Shown: positions 34,286 to 43,505, counted from the stretch's first letter. The stretch is DNA of 64,000 bases from Sphingobacterium sp. PCS056 (GCF_023273895.1 NZ_CP096883.1:3534001-3598000); one strand, 5' to 3'. The notes: generated by a model not told the origin, from the letters alone. Made by a program: numbers and translations.

Positions 34286-35929
34286 TTATAACTTCGTAGC
34301 TGTCATCTCGCCATTCTGGATCTTGGTCAAACCTATAACACTGCCCTTTGAATTGACCTGAAAAATAAGTGAAGCATCTAAATCTCGAGCGAAAAATTTG
34401 TGCTCTGCATATGGAACCAATTCTTTTTTATCATGTCCAACTTGTCCATACAGTTTATTGTTCTCTAGTATGACTTCAAATACCGGTCCTGGTTGAAATT
34501 GATAATCACCTACATATCGCTGCAACATCTGTAGGGACATCTCCATTTTTGACTGTAAACTGATCTTGACGTTTTTTCGATAACCATTGGATGCTATTCC
34601 TGTACCCTTTATTATAAAATCTGCGACCTTACCCTGTTTAGTTCTTTTAAAACTTAAGGTATTCAAACTATTTCCTAGTATAAATTGATCTTTTGCCGTT
34701 GGAACTAATCGCGTTTTTGTTCCTCCAGCGTTGAAATATACAAGATATCCGTCCTCTAATCGAATACGGTATTCCTCACCATTGTCTAATGTGTACACAC
34801 CTTGATAAATTGTCAATTGAGCAGCTGTCATCATGAGCTCTTTTGTCATATAGGGTTTTTCTAATACGACAGCGAGCATTTTGGATGCGAGTATGTCAAG
34901 ATCAGTAGGACTATCACTATTTCTAAAAATGGATATAGTGATCTGCTCTTCTGGTAAATAAGCTACATAGGTATAAAAACCGTTGATGACACCAACATGT
35001 TTGACATTCGGGGTTCCCTTTATATTACCGATTTCCCAACCATACCCGTACCCTGTTGATCTTCCATTGATGAGTGTATAGGAGGTAAAGGCATGTTTTA
35101 ATGTTTCAGGTTTTAGAACCTGTCCATGATACAGGGCATGATACCAGATTTGGATATCTCCTGGAGTAGAGGCCAGTGATCCTGCTGCATACGGCAATGT
35201 CATACTCAAGTAATGGGCATTTTGATACCTACCATTTCTTTGAGAATATCCTGATACTCTTCCTTTAATAAGGTTAACGGGATGATCAAAATAGGAGTGT
35301 TTCATTCCCAGTGGCTTAAAGAAAGTTTCTTCGATATATGTGGCATAAGTCTGACCTGTAATTTTTTCAATGATGTAGCCTAAAAGGATATAACCTGAGT
35401 TGGAATATTTATAATTCGTCCCTGGTTCATATTCAAGCGGTTCATTTTTAAAAAGATTGATCAATGCTGCGGGGCTGAGGTCTTTTCTCTTTAATTCTTC
35501 TGTGAAGCTGGCCAGGCCAGTATAATTTTTCACTCCAGCAGTATGCGTGAGTAAGGCCTCAATAGCGATCATTTGATCTTTTATTGGAAAATCGGGAATG
35601 TATTGACGAATATCATCTTGAAGAGACAGTTTACCTTCTTCTGCTAGTTTTAAAATAGCACATGCTGTAAATTGTTTGCTGACTGATCCCAATCGAAATA
35701 CATGATCGACCTGTAGATCAACATCGAGCTCCAAATTGGCCTTGCCTAATGCTTTTTGATAAAGAACCTGATCTCCTTTTGTGAGGTACAGGACAGTGCC
35801 AGGAGCATTGTTGGGAAGTCCATCGTTGACTAAGGAGTCCAATTGGTTGGTATGATCCTGCGCCGGACTTAATTGTGGAAAAAGAACTGAAAATCCAAGG
35901 CATAGCAATGCCATAAATGATGTTTTCAT
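34286..35929 (-). CDS. Penicillin-binding-protein-like serine hydrolase (class C beta-lactamase family), secreted
   Basis: A 547-aa exported protein with signal peptide MKTSFMALLCLGFSVLFPQL ending near SPAQ. The active-site Ser lies in GSVSKQFTACAI (SxxK), Tyr in YSNSGYILLGYI (YxN), and KHVGVINGF carries the HxG element, so the catalytic set is complete. The C-terminal 160 residues form beta-rich DUF3471-like repeats (YQGVYTLDNGEEYRI, YVGDYQFQPGPVFEV). These proteins act as D-aminopeptidases, esterases or peptidases in the periplasm rather than as resistance beta-lactamases. It is monocistronic, and its substrate is unknown. Confidence 0.85.
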   Translation of the reverse strand: MKTSFMALLCLGFSVLFPQLSPAQDHTNQLDSLVNDGLPNNAPGTVLYLTKGDQVLYQKALGKANLELDVDLQVDHVFRLGSVSKQFTACAILKLAEEGKLSLQDDIRQYIPDFPIKDQMIAIEALLTHTAGVKNYTGLASFTEELKRKDLSPAALINLFKNEPLEYEPGTNYKYSNSGYILLGYIIEKITGQTYATYIEETFFKPLGMKHSYFDHPVNLIKGRVSGYSQRNGRYQNAHYLSMTLPYAAGSLASTPGDIQIWYHALYHGQVLKPETLKHAFTSYTLINGRSTGYGYGWEIGNIKGTPNVKHVGVINGFYTYVAYLPEEQITISIFRNSDSPTDLDILASKMLAVVLEKPYMTKELMMTAAQLTIYQGVYTLDNGEEYRIRLEDGYLVYFNAGGTKTRLVPTAKDQFILGNSLNTLSFKRTKQGKVADFIIKGTGIASNGYRKNVKISLQSKMEMSLQMLQRYVGDYQFQPGPVFEVILENNKLYGQVGHDKKELVPYAEHKFFARDLDASLIFQVNSKGSVIGLTKIQNGEMTATKL

Positions 35930-35979
35930 TTTATAAAATTTAGGTAAGTATGAAATTAAAATTGATTTTAGTGGTTATC

Positions 35980-36318
35980 CTAATCCTTTTTTTGCTTTTT
36001 TCGGATTATAAAGTATGATATGATCAGTGCTATCCCCAAACCAAGAAAAATACTGATGATCATGAGATGGACCTGATGTGTAGGGAATAGATCACTGAAT
36101 AGCGTACCGCAAACAATACCCAGAGATATTCCAATACTGATGATCCCGAGCACTAATAAGAGAGGTGAAAAATCAGATTGACCGTTGAAGTAATCTGGTG
36201 GTAATGCTCTTTCGAGAATTTCCATCCGCTCCTTGTGCCTAGTGGTGAAATAATAATAACTGATTCCGAATATAACGAGTGATATGGATATAAATAGTGC
36301 TGCTGATGTAGTTTCCAT
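35980..36318 (-). CDS. Small membrane protein (DUF6249-like)
   Basis: A 112-aa protein with three transmembrane segments (about residues 7-25, 54-73 and 84-104), separated by a charged loop TTRHKERMEILERALPPDYF. This plan of a helix, a KERMEILE-type loop and two further helices is typical of DUF6249 proteins, often encoded near ECF sigma factors in Bacteroidota. It is divergent from the sigma gene at 36443 across a 124-bp gap and may share its control. Function unknown. Confidence 0.68.
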   Translation of the reverse strand: METTSAALFISISLVIFGISYYYFTTRHKERMEILERALPPDYFNGQSDFSPLLLVLGIISIGISLGIVCGTLFSDLFPTHQVHLMIISIFLGLGIALIISYFIIRKKQKKD

Positions 36319-36442
36319 TTTAAATTATTTAATGTTAATTTCTTAATAAGACTGAAAATCTTTATCATTGGTCACCAATGTGACCAATTTATTTTAAACG
36401 GAGTCTAAGCATGAGTAGAAGAAAATTAATCTATTGACAAGT

Positions 36443-37030
36443 ATGCTATTTGGAAAGCCCCGTAAGAAAGAAGATTATTATTTGCAGCAGGCAATTCTGG
36501 GCGAACGCGAAGGGTTTGAATATCTGGTGGCTACTTATAGAAACTTGGCCTATACACTCGCGCTTAAAATTTGTGGTAATAGTGAAAATGCAGAAGAGGT
36601 GGTACAGGATGCATTTATGAAAGCCTTTAGCGCGCTATCTCATTTTCGTCATGCTTCAAAATTTTCAACATGGCTTTATAAAATAGTGTACTATACAGCA
36701 CTAACAAAAAAGAACAATGAACGTCATGATACTACAGAACTTTATGAGGAATCTGGGGCGTCTGCATATATATTAGACGAAAAAAATGAATTTAATAACC
36801 TAGTTGTGGCTGATCGCAAGAAATACCTCACTTTAGCGCTCGAGAAGCTAGCAGAAGAAGAGAGAATGGTCATTACGCTGCATTATCTGGGCGAAAAAAG
36901 TATTTCGGAGATAGCGGAAATACTTGATATCGGGAAATCTGCCATTAAAATGAAATTGATGCGGGGAAGGAAAAAACTAGAGAAAACTTTAAAAGATTTA
37001 TTGAATGATGAACTGAGGGATTTATTATGA
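36443..37030 (+). CDS. ECF sigma factor (RpoE-like)
   Basis: A 195-aa ECF sigma factor; ATG 36443 (MLFGKPRKKEDYYLQQ) is preferred over the TTG three codons earlier. Region 2 spans about residues 18-85 (YTLALKICGNSENAEEVVQD, then AFMKAFSALSHFR). Region 4 lies near 130-190 (LEKLAEEERMVITLHYLGEK, then ISEIAEILDIGKSAIKMKL). The stop overlaps the next gene by 4 bp (ATGA), so the small membrane protein downstream is translationally coupled and is probably its anti-sigma factor. The regulon is unknown. Confidence 0.9.
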   Translation: MLFGKPRKKEDYYLQQAILGEREGFEYLVATYRNLAYTLALKICGNSENAEEVVQDAFMKAFSALSHFRHASKFSTWLYKIVYYTALTKKNNERHDTTELYEESGASAYILDEKNEFNNLVVADRKKYLTLALEKLAEEERMVITLHYLGEKSISEIAEILDIGKSAIKMKLMRGRKKLEKTLKDLLNDELRDLL

Positions 37031-37386
37031 AAAATAGAATATCAAGAGAAAATGATCCATTAGCAAGTATGCTAAACAAGGAATTAATGGATGTGCCTTC
37101 GAAAGAATTTTCGGATAAACTGCTCCATGCTTCCATGACGAGTTATAAGGTTAGTTACGCTATAAAATATCGTAAACAAGAACGTCTGGGAAAGGGTATC
37201 ATGCTCATACTTGTTTTTTTTAATTTAATGATGTTATATCTGTTGAACCCGCTTGATCTGTCTCCTGTTGCTTCATTCAGTTTTCTGGCTACTGGTGTTG
37301 CCATTGGATCTCTATTTTTATGGATGCATATGAAATCAAACCGAAAGTCCTTACAGCTATTCCACGGACTTTTAGGAGGTAAATAA
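37027..37386 (+). CDS. Small membrane protein, probable anti-sigma partner
   Basis: A 119-aa protein with a soluble 55-residue N-terminal part (DPLASMLNKELMDVPSKEFS) and two transmembrane helices (about residues 58-74 and 83-99). It overlaps the ECF sigma gene by 4 bp. The N-terminal pattern with xxVPSxxFSDKLL is common in proteins encoded directly after RpoE-like sigma factors in Bacteroidota. There is no zinc-binding HxxxCxxC motif, so if it is an anti-sigma factor it is of another class. Confidence 0.65.
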   Translation: MKNRISRENDPLASMLNKELMDVPSKEFSDKLLHASMTSYKVSYAIKYRKQERLGKGIMLILVFFNLMMLYLLNPLDLSPVASFSFLATGVAIGSLFLWMHMKSNRKSLQLFHGLLGGK

Positions 37387-37599
37387 TCCTTTATTGTACA
37401 AGTATGAGCACATGTAACGCTGAATCAATAGGAATGGATAAGTCCATCTAGCTGATCTAATCTGCATGGTCTTTGTCTTGACTTTTTATCGATCCCATTG
37501 GTTTCATATATGGGTGCATATTAAACTTGTATAAGTCAGAGATTTATTCTTTAACTTTACCAAACAAGTATTTTGATAGCAATATATGATGGGTAAAGT

Positions 37600-38154
37600 A
37601 TGGTAGATCATGTACATATTTTTGATCAGTGGGTCGAAGAGTACAGCGGGGCACTCTTGAAACGTGCGCTATATTTGCTGTCGGATAGACAGGATGCTGA
37701 AGATTTGGTGCAGGATGTTTTTATTGCTGCTTTTGATTCTTATCCTAAATTTAAAGGAAATAGCGCTCCATTAACGTGGTTGATGCATATATTGAAAAAC
37801 AAAGCTGCTGATTTTTATAGAAAGAAATATCGAAATAGTAACCCGATTAGTTTGGATTATTTTTTTGATGAGACCGGTTCATGGAGAGATACGGCTATGA
37901 TCCGAGATTGGTCTTCTGAAGATCTCAACTTGATGGATGATGCAGAATTTATGGCAATAATGGAACATTGTCTCGAAGATCTACCACCTAAATGGAAGAT
38001 TCCTGTGAAGCTGTACTATTTGGAAGAAAAAAAAGCAACTGTGGTTTGTCAGGAAATGGGAATTTCTTCGACTAACCTTTGGAAAATTCTTCAGAGAAGC
38101 CGTTTGCAACTGCGTGTTTGTTTGGAAAATAATTGGTTTAATACCCAAAATTGA
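37600..38154 (+). CDS. ECF sigma factor of a methionine sulfoxide repair locus
   Basis: A 184-aa ECF sigma factor with region 2 at about residues 10-75 (ALYLLSDRQDAEDLVQDVFI, LTWLMHILKNKAADFYRKKY) and region 4 at about 125-175 (LPPKWKIPVKLYYLEEKKAT, then VVCQEMGISSTNLWKILQR). It is followed at 9 bp by a small zinc-binding protein, then by RclC-like and MsrAB genes. The inferred circuit is: oxidant modifies the zinc anti-sigma factor, the sigma factor is freed, and envelope repair genes are expressed. Confidence 0.92.
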   Translation: MVDHVHIFDQWVEEYSGALLKRALYLLSDRQDAEDLVQDVFIAAFDSYPKFKGNSAPLTWLMHILKNKAADFYRKKYRNSNPISLDYFFDETGSWRDTAMIRDWSSEDLNLMDDAEFMAIMEHCLEDLPPKWKIPVKLYYLEEKKATVVCQEMGISSTNLWKILQRSRLQLRVCLENNWFNTQN

Positions 38155-38163
38155 TCGATTGCT

Positions 38164-38439
38164 ATGTTAAAAAGAATGATACATTTTTTACTACTTTCTT
38201 GTAGTCAGACTACATTGTTCATCGAAATGCAACAAAGTGGACAGCTTTCTTCTATTCAAAAATTAAGACTGAAATTACATCTTGCTATTTGCAAGTTGTG
38301 CAAAGCTTATCAAAAAAAATCTATCCGAATGGATAAAGTATTACGGCACCATGTACCTCAGGAGCATGCGATAGTATTTAATCCAATTGATCTTGAGCAA
38401 CTTAAAAATAAAATTAGAGAAAAGATAAAAAATAACTAA
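38164..38439 (+). CDS. Zinc-finger anti-sigma factor (ZAS-like)
   Basis: A 91-aa cytoplasmic protein. LLSCSQTTLFIEMQQSGQLS resembles the first helix of zinc-binding anti-sigma domains, and HLAICKLCKAYQKK holds the H-x3-C-x2-C motif that binds zinc and senses thiol oxidation in RsrA/ChrR-type proteins. There is no transmembrane helix. It lies 9 bp after the sigma gene and 80 bp before the RclC-like gene. A redox-sensing role fits the neighbours but is inferred. Confidence 0.78.
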   Translation: MLKRMIHFLLLSCSQTTLFIEMQQSGQLSSIQKLRLKLHLAICKLCKAYQKKSIRMDKVLRHHVPQEHAIVFNPIDLEQLKNKIREKIKNN

Positions 38440-38519
38440 TGCTGCTGTCAGGATTTTGAAGTTAGTGCGACTATGGATATATCATATAATCAATACGTAG
38501 TACTTCAAAATCAATTCAT

Positions 38520-38969
38520 ATGTATGTAGCAAACAAAAATAGTAATTCGTATGTAGTGTCTTCAGTGGGATATTACATTTCTCTTTTTGGTTCGGTTCTT
38601 ATACTCCTGTGGGTCGGAATTTTTAAATTTACCCCAACGGAAGCGCAGGCGATTAAACCTTTAATCGAAAATCATCCCATGACTGGCTGGATGTACAATG
38701 TACTGCATGTACAGACTGTCTCCAATATGATAGGTATGGTCGAAATTATAGTTGCTATTTTATTGCTATTGACTTTAAAATTTGAACAGCTAAAATTCTA
38801 TACTGGAATGGGCATGTGTGTCATTTTTCTTATGACTCTCAGTTATGTATTTACTACTCCTAACATGTGGAGTGTCATAGATGGTGTGCCGCATACTGAT
38901 TTTTTTATCCTTAAGGATTTGATGTATTTGGGATTTGGAATACAGTTAATGATATCTCGTAAACTTTAA
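38520..38969 (+). CDS. DUF417 inner-membrane protein (RclC/YkgB-like)
   Basis: A 149-aa protein with four transmembrane helices, including YYISLFGSVLILLWVGIFKF and NMIGMVEIIVAILLLLTLKF, and the DUF417 features KFTPTEAQAIKPLIENHP and GRCKD-like FFILKDLMYLG near the end. In E. coli the DUF417 protein RclC is needed for resistance to reactive chlorine species. Here it lies 12 bp upstream of a fused MsrA-MsrB and downstream of an ECF sigma/zinc anti-sigma pair, so a role in oxidant defence is likely. Confidence 0.85.
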   Translation: MYVANKNSNSYVVSSVGYYISLFGSVLILLWVGIFKFTPTEAQAIKPLIENHPMTGWMYNVLHVQTVSNMIGMVEIIVAILLLLTLKFEQLKFYTGMGMCVIFLMTLSYVFTTPNMWSVIDGVPHTDFFILKDLMYLGFGIQLMISRKL

Positions 38970-38981
38970 AATAATAATACA

Positions 38982-40091
38982 ATGAAAAATAGCTTAATCA
39001 TCGTGGCATGTTGTATTTTGGTCGTTGCATTGACTGCAATGGGCTTTTCTATAAACAAAAAGGCAACAGCGCCTACAGGACAAACAAGTATGGAAATGAA
39101 GACAGATAACAAAACAAAAGAAATTTATTTTGCAGGAGGCTGCTTTTGGGGAACGGAACATTTTTTCAAACAAGTGAGGGGAGTGACGGGGACAGAAGTG
39201 GGTTATGCTAATGGCACGATTAAAAAACCTACTTATCAGGAAGTTTCCAAAGGAGTGACCGGTGCTGCTGAGACCGTAAAAGTTATTTATGATCCAGAAG
39301 TCATAGATCTCAACTTATTGATCGATCTTTATTTTAAAACAATTGACCCTACTTTATTGAATCAACAGGGAAATGATGTTGGTACGCAATATCGGACGGG
39401 TATTTTCTTCTCGGATAAAACGGATGAGGCTTTGGTCAAACAAAAGATTCAAGAATTGGGAACATTGTATCCGAAGAAAATTGTGGTAGAGTTTGGACCG
39501 ATCAAAAGTTTCTATGATGCTGAAACCTATCATCAGGACTACTTGGATAAAAATCCAGGGGGGTATTGTCACATTGGACCCGATCTATTTGATCTAGCAA
39601 AAAAAGCAAACCCTCCTAAAGACGCTGATTATAAGAAAAAAGATCAAAAGACGCTTAAAAAAGAGCTTTCGGATCTGCAATATGAGGTAACACAAAATAA
39701 TGCGACAGAAAGAGCATTTGAAAATGAATATTGGGATGAATTTAGAGAAGGAATTTATGTGGATGTTACGACAGGGGAACCGCTATTCGTCTCAACAGAT
39801 AAGTTTGAATCGGGATGTGGATGGCCGAGTTTCTCAAAACCAATCAATGAAAAAATGGTTAAAGAACTTGCTGATAATTCCTATGGTATGAAACGTACAG
39901 AGGTACGTAGTAAAACTGGGGATGCACATCTTGGGCATATTTTTAACGATGGCCCTGCTGATAAAGGTGGTTTGAGATACTGTATAAATAGTGCCTCACT
40001 AAAATTTATTCCTAAAGAAGAAATGAAAGCAAAAGGGTATGGAAAGTATATCGCGCTGTTGGATAAAAAGAATGAAAAAGCTGCGAAATAA
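38982..40091 (+). CDS. msrAB: Fused methionine sulfoxide reductase MsrA-MsrB, membrane-anchored or exported
   Basis: A 369-aa protein that reduces both epimers of methionine sulfoxide. An N-terminal hydrophobic segment (residues 3-24) suggests a periplasmic location. The MsrA domain (about 47-205) has catalytic Cys54 in [11 protein letters not shown] and ends with [14 protein letters not shown]. The MsrB domain (about 225-350) has [10 protein letters not shown] and catalytic Cys334 in [11 protein letters not shown]. The two CxxC zinc motifs of many MsrB proteins are absent ([10 protein letters not shown] in place of CxxC), as in zinc-free fused forms. It is the last gene of the sigma/anti-sigma/RclC set, and a terminator follows. 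Confidence 0.94.
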   Translation: MKNSLIIVACCILVVALTAMGFSINKKATAPTGQTSMEMKTDNKTKEIYFAGGCFWGTEHFFKQVRGVTGTEVGYANGTIKKPTYQEVSKGVTGAAETVKVIYDPEVIDLNLLIDLYFKTIDPTLLNQQGNDVGTQYRTGIFFSDKTDEALVKQKIQELGTLYPKKIVVEFGPIKSFYDAETYHQDYLDKNPGGYCHIGPDLFDLAKKANPPKDADYKKKDQKTLKKELSDLQYEVTQNNATERAFENEYWDEFREGIYVDVTTGEPLFVSTDKFESGCGWPSFSKPINEKMVKELADNSYGMKRTEVRSKTGDAHLGHIFNDGPADKGGLRYCINSASLKFIPKEEMKAKGYGKYIALLDKKNEKAAK

Positions 40092-40145
40092 TTGATTTCA
40101 TTATTTTTTTGAATCAGAATCTGAGCTATTTATCGGTTTAACAGT

Positions 40146-40176
40146 AAGCCATATCGTAAGATATGGCTTTTTTTTG
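40146..40176 (+). terminator. Terminator after msrAB
   Basis: AAGCCATATC-gtaa-GATATGGCTT is a perfect stem followed by eight T residues. Confidence 0.92.
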
Positions 40177-40337
40177 CGCTATATCGCGTTCAACGATGAT
40201 TACCGTGTTTGCCTATTAAAATAAGTAATATGCCTCCAAAATGAAGCATAATGGTATACAGTCAACATCTTTACAAAAATATGAATCAATTGCATGGTCA
40301 ATGAAGTACTTTTACTTAAATATTGATTCGACAAAAC

Positions 40338-41282
40338 ATGAAAAAAATAACAATTAAAAATACAGATCTGGACATTGCACCGATCAATTTTGGAGGTAAT
40401 GTTTTTGGATGGACTTTGGATGAAAAGGAATCGTTTGACATTTTAGATGCTTTTGTTGCGGAAGGTTTCAATTTTGTAGATACGGCAGATACGTATTCTT
40501 GGTGGGTAAATGGAGTAGGGGGCCAATCTGAAACGATCATCGGGAAATGGATGAAAAACCGGAATAACAGGGAGAAAATGGTCATTGCGACAAAAGTTGG
40601 GTCGGAGACGAAAGAGCATGGTTTTGACATCAGCAAAAGGCATATTCTGAAATCTGTCGATGAGTCTTTACAGCGTTTAGGTACTGATTATATCGATTTA
40701 TATTATACACATTTTGATGATAAAATAACTCCTATCGAGGAGACGTTATCAGCATACGATGAAATTATAAAAGCGGGTAAGGTACGTTATATCGCTGCCT
40801 CAAACCTTTCACCAGAACGATTAAGAGCATCCTTTGAAGTTGCTGAGAAAAACAATCTTCCGAAATACGTTGCGCTACAGCCGCACTATAATTTGATGGA
40901 ACGCAGCTCCTTTGAAAATGATTATGCGCCTTTAGTCGAGCAATATCAGTTGAGTACTTTTCCTTATTGGTCTTTGGCAGCTGGTTTTTTAACTGGAAAA
41001 TATAGAAATGAATCCGACCTGAGCAAGAGTGCTCGTGGGGAAGGTGTGCGTAAATATTTAAATGCAACTGGTCTGAATGTGCTAACGGCTCTTGATACAA
41101 TAGCATTGAAATATGATACCCAACCCGCTACAGTAGCCTTAGCATGGTTGCTAGCCAATCCATTAATTACAGCTCCTATTGTTAGTGCAACGAGTAAAAA
41201 TCAATTAAAAACACTGTTTGATGCACCTAAGATTTGTTTAGACCATGAAGATCTCAAGCTATTGAATGAAGTTGGCGAATAA
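40338..41282 (+). CDS. Aldo/keto reductase
   Basis: A 314-aa NADPH-dependent oxidoreductase; ATG 40338 (MKKITIKNTDLDIAPINFGG) is preferred over a TTG five codons earlier. The AKR catalytic set is visible: Asp and Tyr in FNFVDTADTYSWW, Lys in KMVIATKVG and His in DLYYTHFDD. The C-terminal cofactor segment is APIVSATSKNQLKTL. The overall pattern resembles the YdjG/AKR subgroup active on aldehydes such as methylglyoxal. It follows the msrAB terminator and is separately transcribed. A role in detoxifying reactive aldehydes is possible, but the substrate is unknown. Confidence 0.9.
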   Translation: MKKITIKNTDLDIAPINFGGNVFGWTLDEKESFDILDAFVAEGFNFVDTADTYSWWVNGVGGQSETIIGKWMKNRNNREKMVIATKVGSETKEHGFDISKRHILKSVDESLQRLGTDYIDLYYTHFDDKITPIEETLSAYDEIIKAGKVRYIAASNLSPERLRASFEVAEKNNLPKYVALQPHYNLMERSSFENDYAPLVEQYQLSTFPYWSLAAGFLTGKYRNESDLSKSARGEGVRKYLNATGLNVLTALDTIALKYDTQPATVALAWLLANPLITAPIVSATSKNQLKTLFDAPKICLDHEDLKLLNEVGE

Positions 41283-41415
41283 GGCATGTTTTGATCGAAA
41301 TGGTAGTAATCATCGGTAAATAGGGGCAAATCATGGTTATGAACAGGGGATCACATTTCGTTTGTTTATTTTTAATTAAATTGGAGCAAATGTGATTGAT
41401 AATATCTGGAATAAT

Positions 41416-41562
41416 ATGAAAATAATATTAATCGTGCTGCTTGGTCTAATTGCTTTAATAATGATTTATCTAGGATTTAGATCAGATTTATTGCCGCCTA
41501 TATTAACAGGAGTAGGCTTTTTCATCATAGCAACCTTATTTATCATTGGCGTGAAGAAATAG
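41416..41562 (+). CDS. 48-aa two-helix membrane protein
   Basis: ATG 41416 to TAG 41560-41562 encodes MKIILIVLLGLIALIMIYLG, a short FRSDLLPP turn, and a second hydrophobic stretch ending FIIGVKK. A GTG 24 bases upstream with GGAG five bases before it is an alternative start that would add eight residues. The last codons form the 5' arm of a perfect terminator, so the gene end and the terminator are merged. This supports a real short transcript. Unknown function; small hydrophobic proteins of this kind are often stress-related. Confidence 0.62.
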   Translation: MKIILIVLLGLIALIMIYLGFRSDLLPPILTGVGFFIIATLFIIGVKK

Positions 41563-41577
41563 CTTCACGCCAATTTT
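41545..41577 (+). terminator. Terminator overlapping the end of the 48-aa gene
   Basis: ATTGGCGTGAAG and CTTCACGCCAAT form a perfect 12-bp stem followed by TTTTG. The stop codon lies in the loop. Confidence 0.85.
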
Positions 41578-41691
41578 GTCATGTATCCCACACAAATATA
41601 TGGCTCAGTAGTAGGTATCTGTACGATCATCACTCCTGATTGTGCTAGATTTTTTTACTCAGCCTAAAAAACTCATTATATTGATGATGAA

Positions 41692-42486
41692 TTATAGCAG
41701 ATTTAAAGAGGATGCGATACGGCATGCTGCTATAGAGTTTGTGACACGGAGTTTTTCAAGTATATTTTGACGGTGTCGATTGACTGTATTAATACTGATG
41801 GAGAGAACATGGGCTATTTCCTTACTTCTTTTACCAAGTTTGATCAAGCGAAGAATTTCGATTTCGCGCTTAGATAGCAAATTATTACTTTCCTGATTTT
41901 CAGATTGAATGATCTGTCCAGTGACACTATTCACAATACAACCCTGGTAGGCTTCTGTATTTTCAGAGAAATGAGCAAAATTGTATAAACAGAGTGCTAA
42001 CCAAATACTGCCATTGGGTGAATTACGTACATAATACATACGATGGGATATCCAGCTATATTGATTTTCATGATTGTACATTCTGATTTTACTGATCACA
42101 TGATAATTATGCCGCTCCGTTAGTGGGACATGTTTTAGAAAATGAAAATATTGCAATTCCAGCATATGCTTTTTTATTAGATCGTCCGGATGAATAAGAT
42201 TAAAAATAGCATCTTCCCAGATGGAATCAATCTCTACATTATGATCAGATATTCCCAATGTTTTGGCAAGACCACCTGCATAGATATAGCTTTTATTATT
42301 CTTAAGATCGCTTAAAACTGCTATAGCATTTTCGATGTGGGCATAAAATTGTGCGATATATCGGTACTGCTCCAGCTGTTTGGAGGGATCCACTTCTTGA
42401 TCAAATACCTGCTTTAAAAGCTTTTCATTAAGGATTCCAGCAATATTATTCATTTCGTAAAAATGGTTATTTATCAGTATTGACAA
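41692..42486 (-). CDS. PAS-like / LuxR-type transcriptional regulator
   Basis: A 264-aa protein. The middle part (about residues 50-185) resembles a PAS sensor fold (NAIAVLSDLKNNKSYIYAGG, FNLIHPDDLIKKHM, SRMYNHENQYSWISHRM-like strands). The C-terminal LuxR helix-turn-helix (about 203-258) reads LSKREIEILRLIKLGKRSKE, then IAHVLSISINTVNRHRQNIL. There is no receiver domain, so it is not a classical response regulator. It is divergent from the DUF1349 gene across 61 bp that hold a strong promoter, so it may regulate that gene. The signal is unknown. Confidence 0.85.
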   Translation of the reverse strand: MSILINNHFYEMNNIAGILNEKLLKQVFDQEVDPSKQLEQYRYIAQFYAHIENAIAVLSDLKNNKSYIYAGGLAKTLGISDHNVEIDSIWEDAIFNLIHPDDLIKKHMLELQYFHFLKHVPLTERHNYHVISKIRMYNHENQYSWISHRMYYVRNSPNGSIWLALCLYNFAHFSENTEAYQGCIVNSVTGQIIQSENQESNNLLSKREIEILRLIKLGKRSKEIAHVLSISINTVNRHRQNILEKLRVTNSIAACRIASSLNLL

Positions 42487-42510
42487 TCTTTATGTGCACG
42501 TATACCTTTG
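42480..42510 (+). promoter_or_regulatory. Promoter for the DUF1349 gene
   Basis: TTG at 42480-42482, a 20-bp spacer and a perfect -7 element TACCTTTG at 42503-42510. The start codon is 37 bp further on. The -33 end overlaps the start of the divergent LuxR-type gene. Confidence 0.7.
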
Positions 42511-42547
42511 CTAAAGTAAAAAATTATAAGATTATTTGGATAAACTG

Positions 42548-43198
42548 ATGAAGAAATTAATATTGGTCATCGTGACTATACTTTGGCAACAGTGGACAGT
42601 GGCACAAAATCTAACTAAAATGCAATGGTTTAATGAGCCAGCAAAGTGGGAAATAAAAGATCAGGCGCTCCATATGTTTGTCACACCACAGAGTGATTAT
42701 TGGAGGATTTCACATTATGGTTTTACCGTTGATGATGCGCCATTTTATTATGGTACCTATGGTGGAGAATTTGAAACTAAAGTCAAAATTTCTGCTGACT
42801 ACAAAGCTAGATTTGATCAGATGGGACTGATGCTGCGCATCGATAAAGAGAATTATATTAAAGCTGGAATCGAATTTGTCGACGGAAAATATAATTTAAG
42901 TACAGTAGTAACGCATCGTACGAGCGATTGGAGTATCATTAGTCTTGAAAATGCGGTACCGTATGTTTGGATAAAAGCTGTAAGACGCTTAGATGCTGTG
43001 GAGATCTTTTATTCATTTGATGACAAAAAATATACCTTAATGCGTAATGCTTATCTGCAAGATAATACACCGGTAATGGTTGGCTTGATGGCTGCATGTC
43101 CAGATGGTAATGGGTTTGATGCAACATTTGAAAACTTTTCTGTAAAACACCTAGCCGATCAAAGACGTCTTGAATGGTTAAAAAATCATGCCGACTAA
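42548..43198 (+). CDS. Secreted DUF1349 (concanavalin-like) protein
   Basis: A 216-aa protein from ATG 42548 (MKKLILVIVTILWQQWTVAQ, a signal peptide ending at Ala-Gln). The mature part is a DUF1349 beta-sandwich: MQWFNEPAKWEIKDQALHMF, GGEFETKVKISADYKARFDQ, GLMLRIDKENYIKAGIEF and VGLMAACPDGNGFDATFENF. The fold is that of legume lectin-like binding domains; related proteins were once named regulation of enolase protein 1. No catalytic residues can be named. It has its own promoter and terminator, so it forms a single-gene unit beside its likely regulator. Confidence 0.83.
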   Translation: MKKLILVIVTILWQQWTVAQNLTKMQWFNEPAKWEIKDQALHMFVTPQSDYWRISHYGFTVDDAPFYYGTYGGEFETKVKISADYKARFDQMGLMLRIDKENYIKAGIEFVDGKYNLSTVVTHRTSDWSIISLENAVPYVWIKAVRRLDAVEIFYSFDDKKYTLMRNAYLQDNTPVMVGLMAACPDGNGFDATFENFSVKHLADQRRLEWLKNHAD

Positions 43199-43345
43199 TA
43201 ATCAATGCAACCGGCCAAAATAATGGTGTAAGGACGTGGTAAAAGAATAGAAACTATACCTAACACGCATTAAACACTAAATCCTAACGCCTAAATCGGA
43301 TCATAGCCTTTATATTCCAATATAAGAATGTATGGTCGAAATCTG

Positions 43346-43381
43346 AAACGCCAACGTCATATGATGACGTTGGCGTTTTTA
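43346..43381 (+). terminator. Terminator after the DUF1349 gene
   Basis: AAACGCCAACGTCAT and ATGACGTTGGCGTTT form a perfect 15-bp stem with a 3-base loop, followed by T residues. Confidence 0.9.
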
Positions 43382-43505
43382 CCATGCTATGTAGAGCTTT
43401 TTGGTTCATTTATGAGCGTCAATCACTTATTCAATTTCTTCACACAGCCTATATTCTTAACAATTTGATAACCTACTAAAAGGATTAAGCTGTTTATTTT
43501 TTAAA

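Noticed and set aside
39752..40050. MsrB domain missing zinc CxxC motifs as sign of decay
   Set aside because: Zinc-free MsrB domains are normal in fused forms, and the catalytic Cys334 and flanking motifs are intact.
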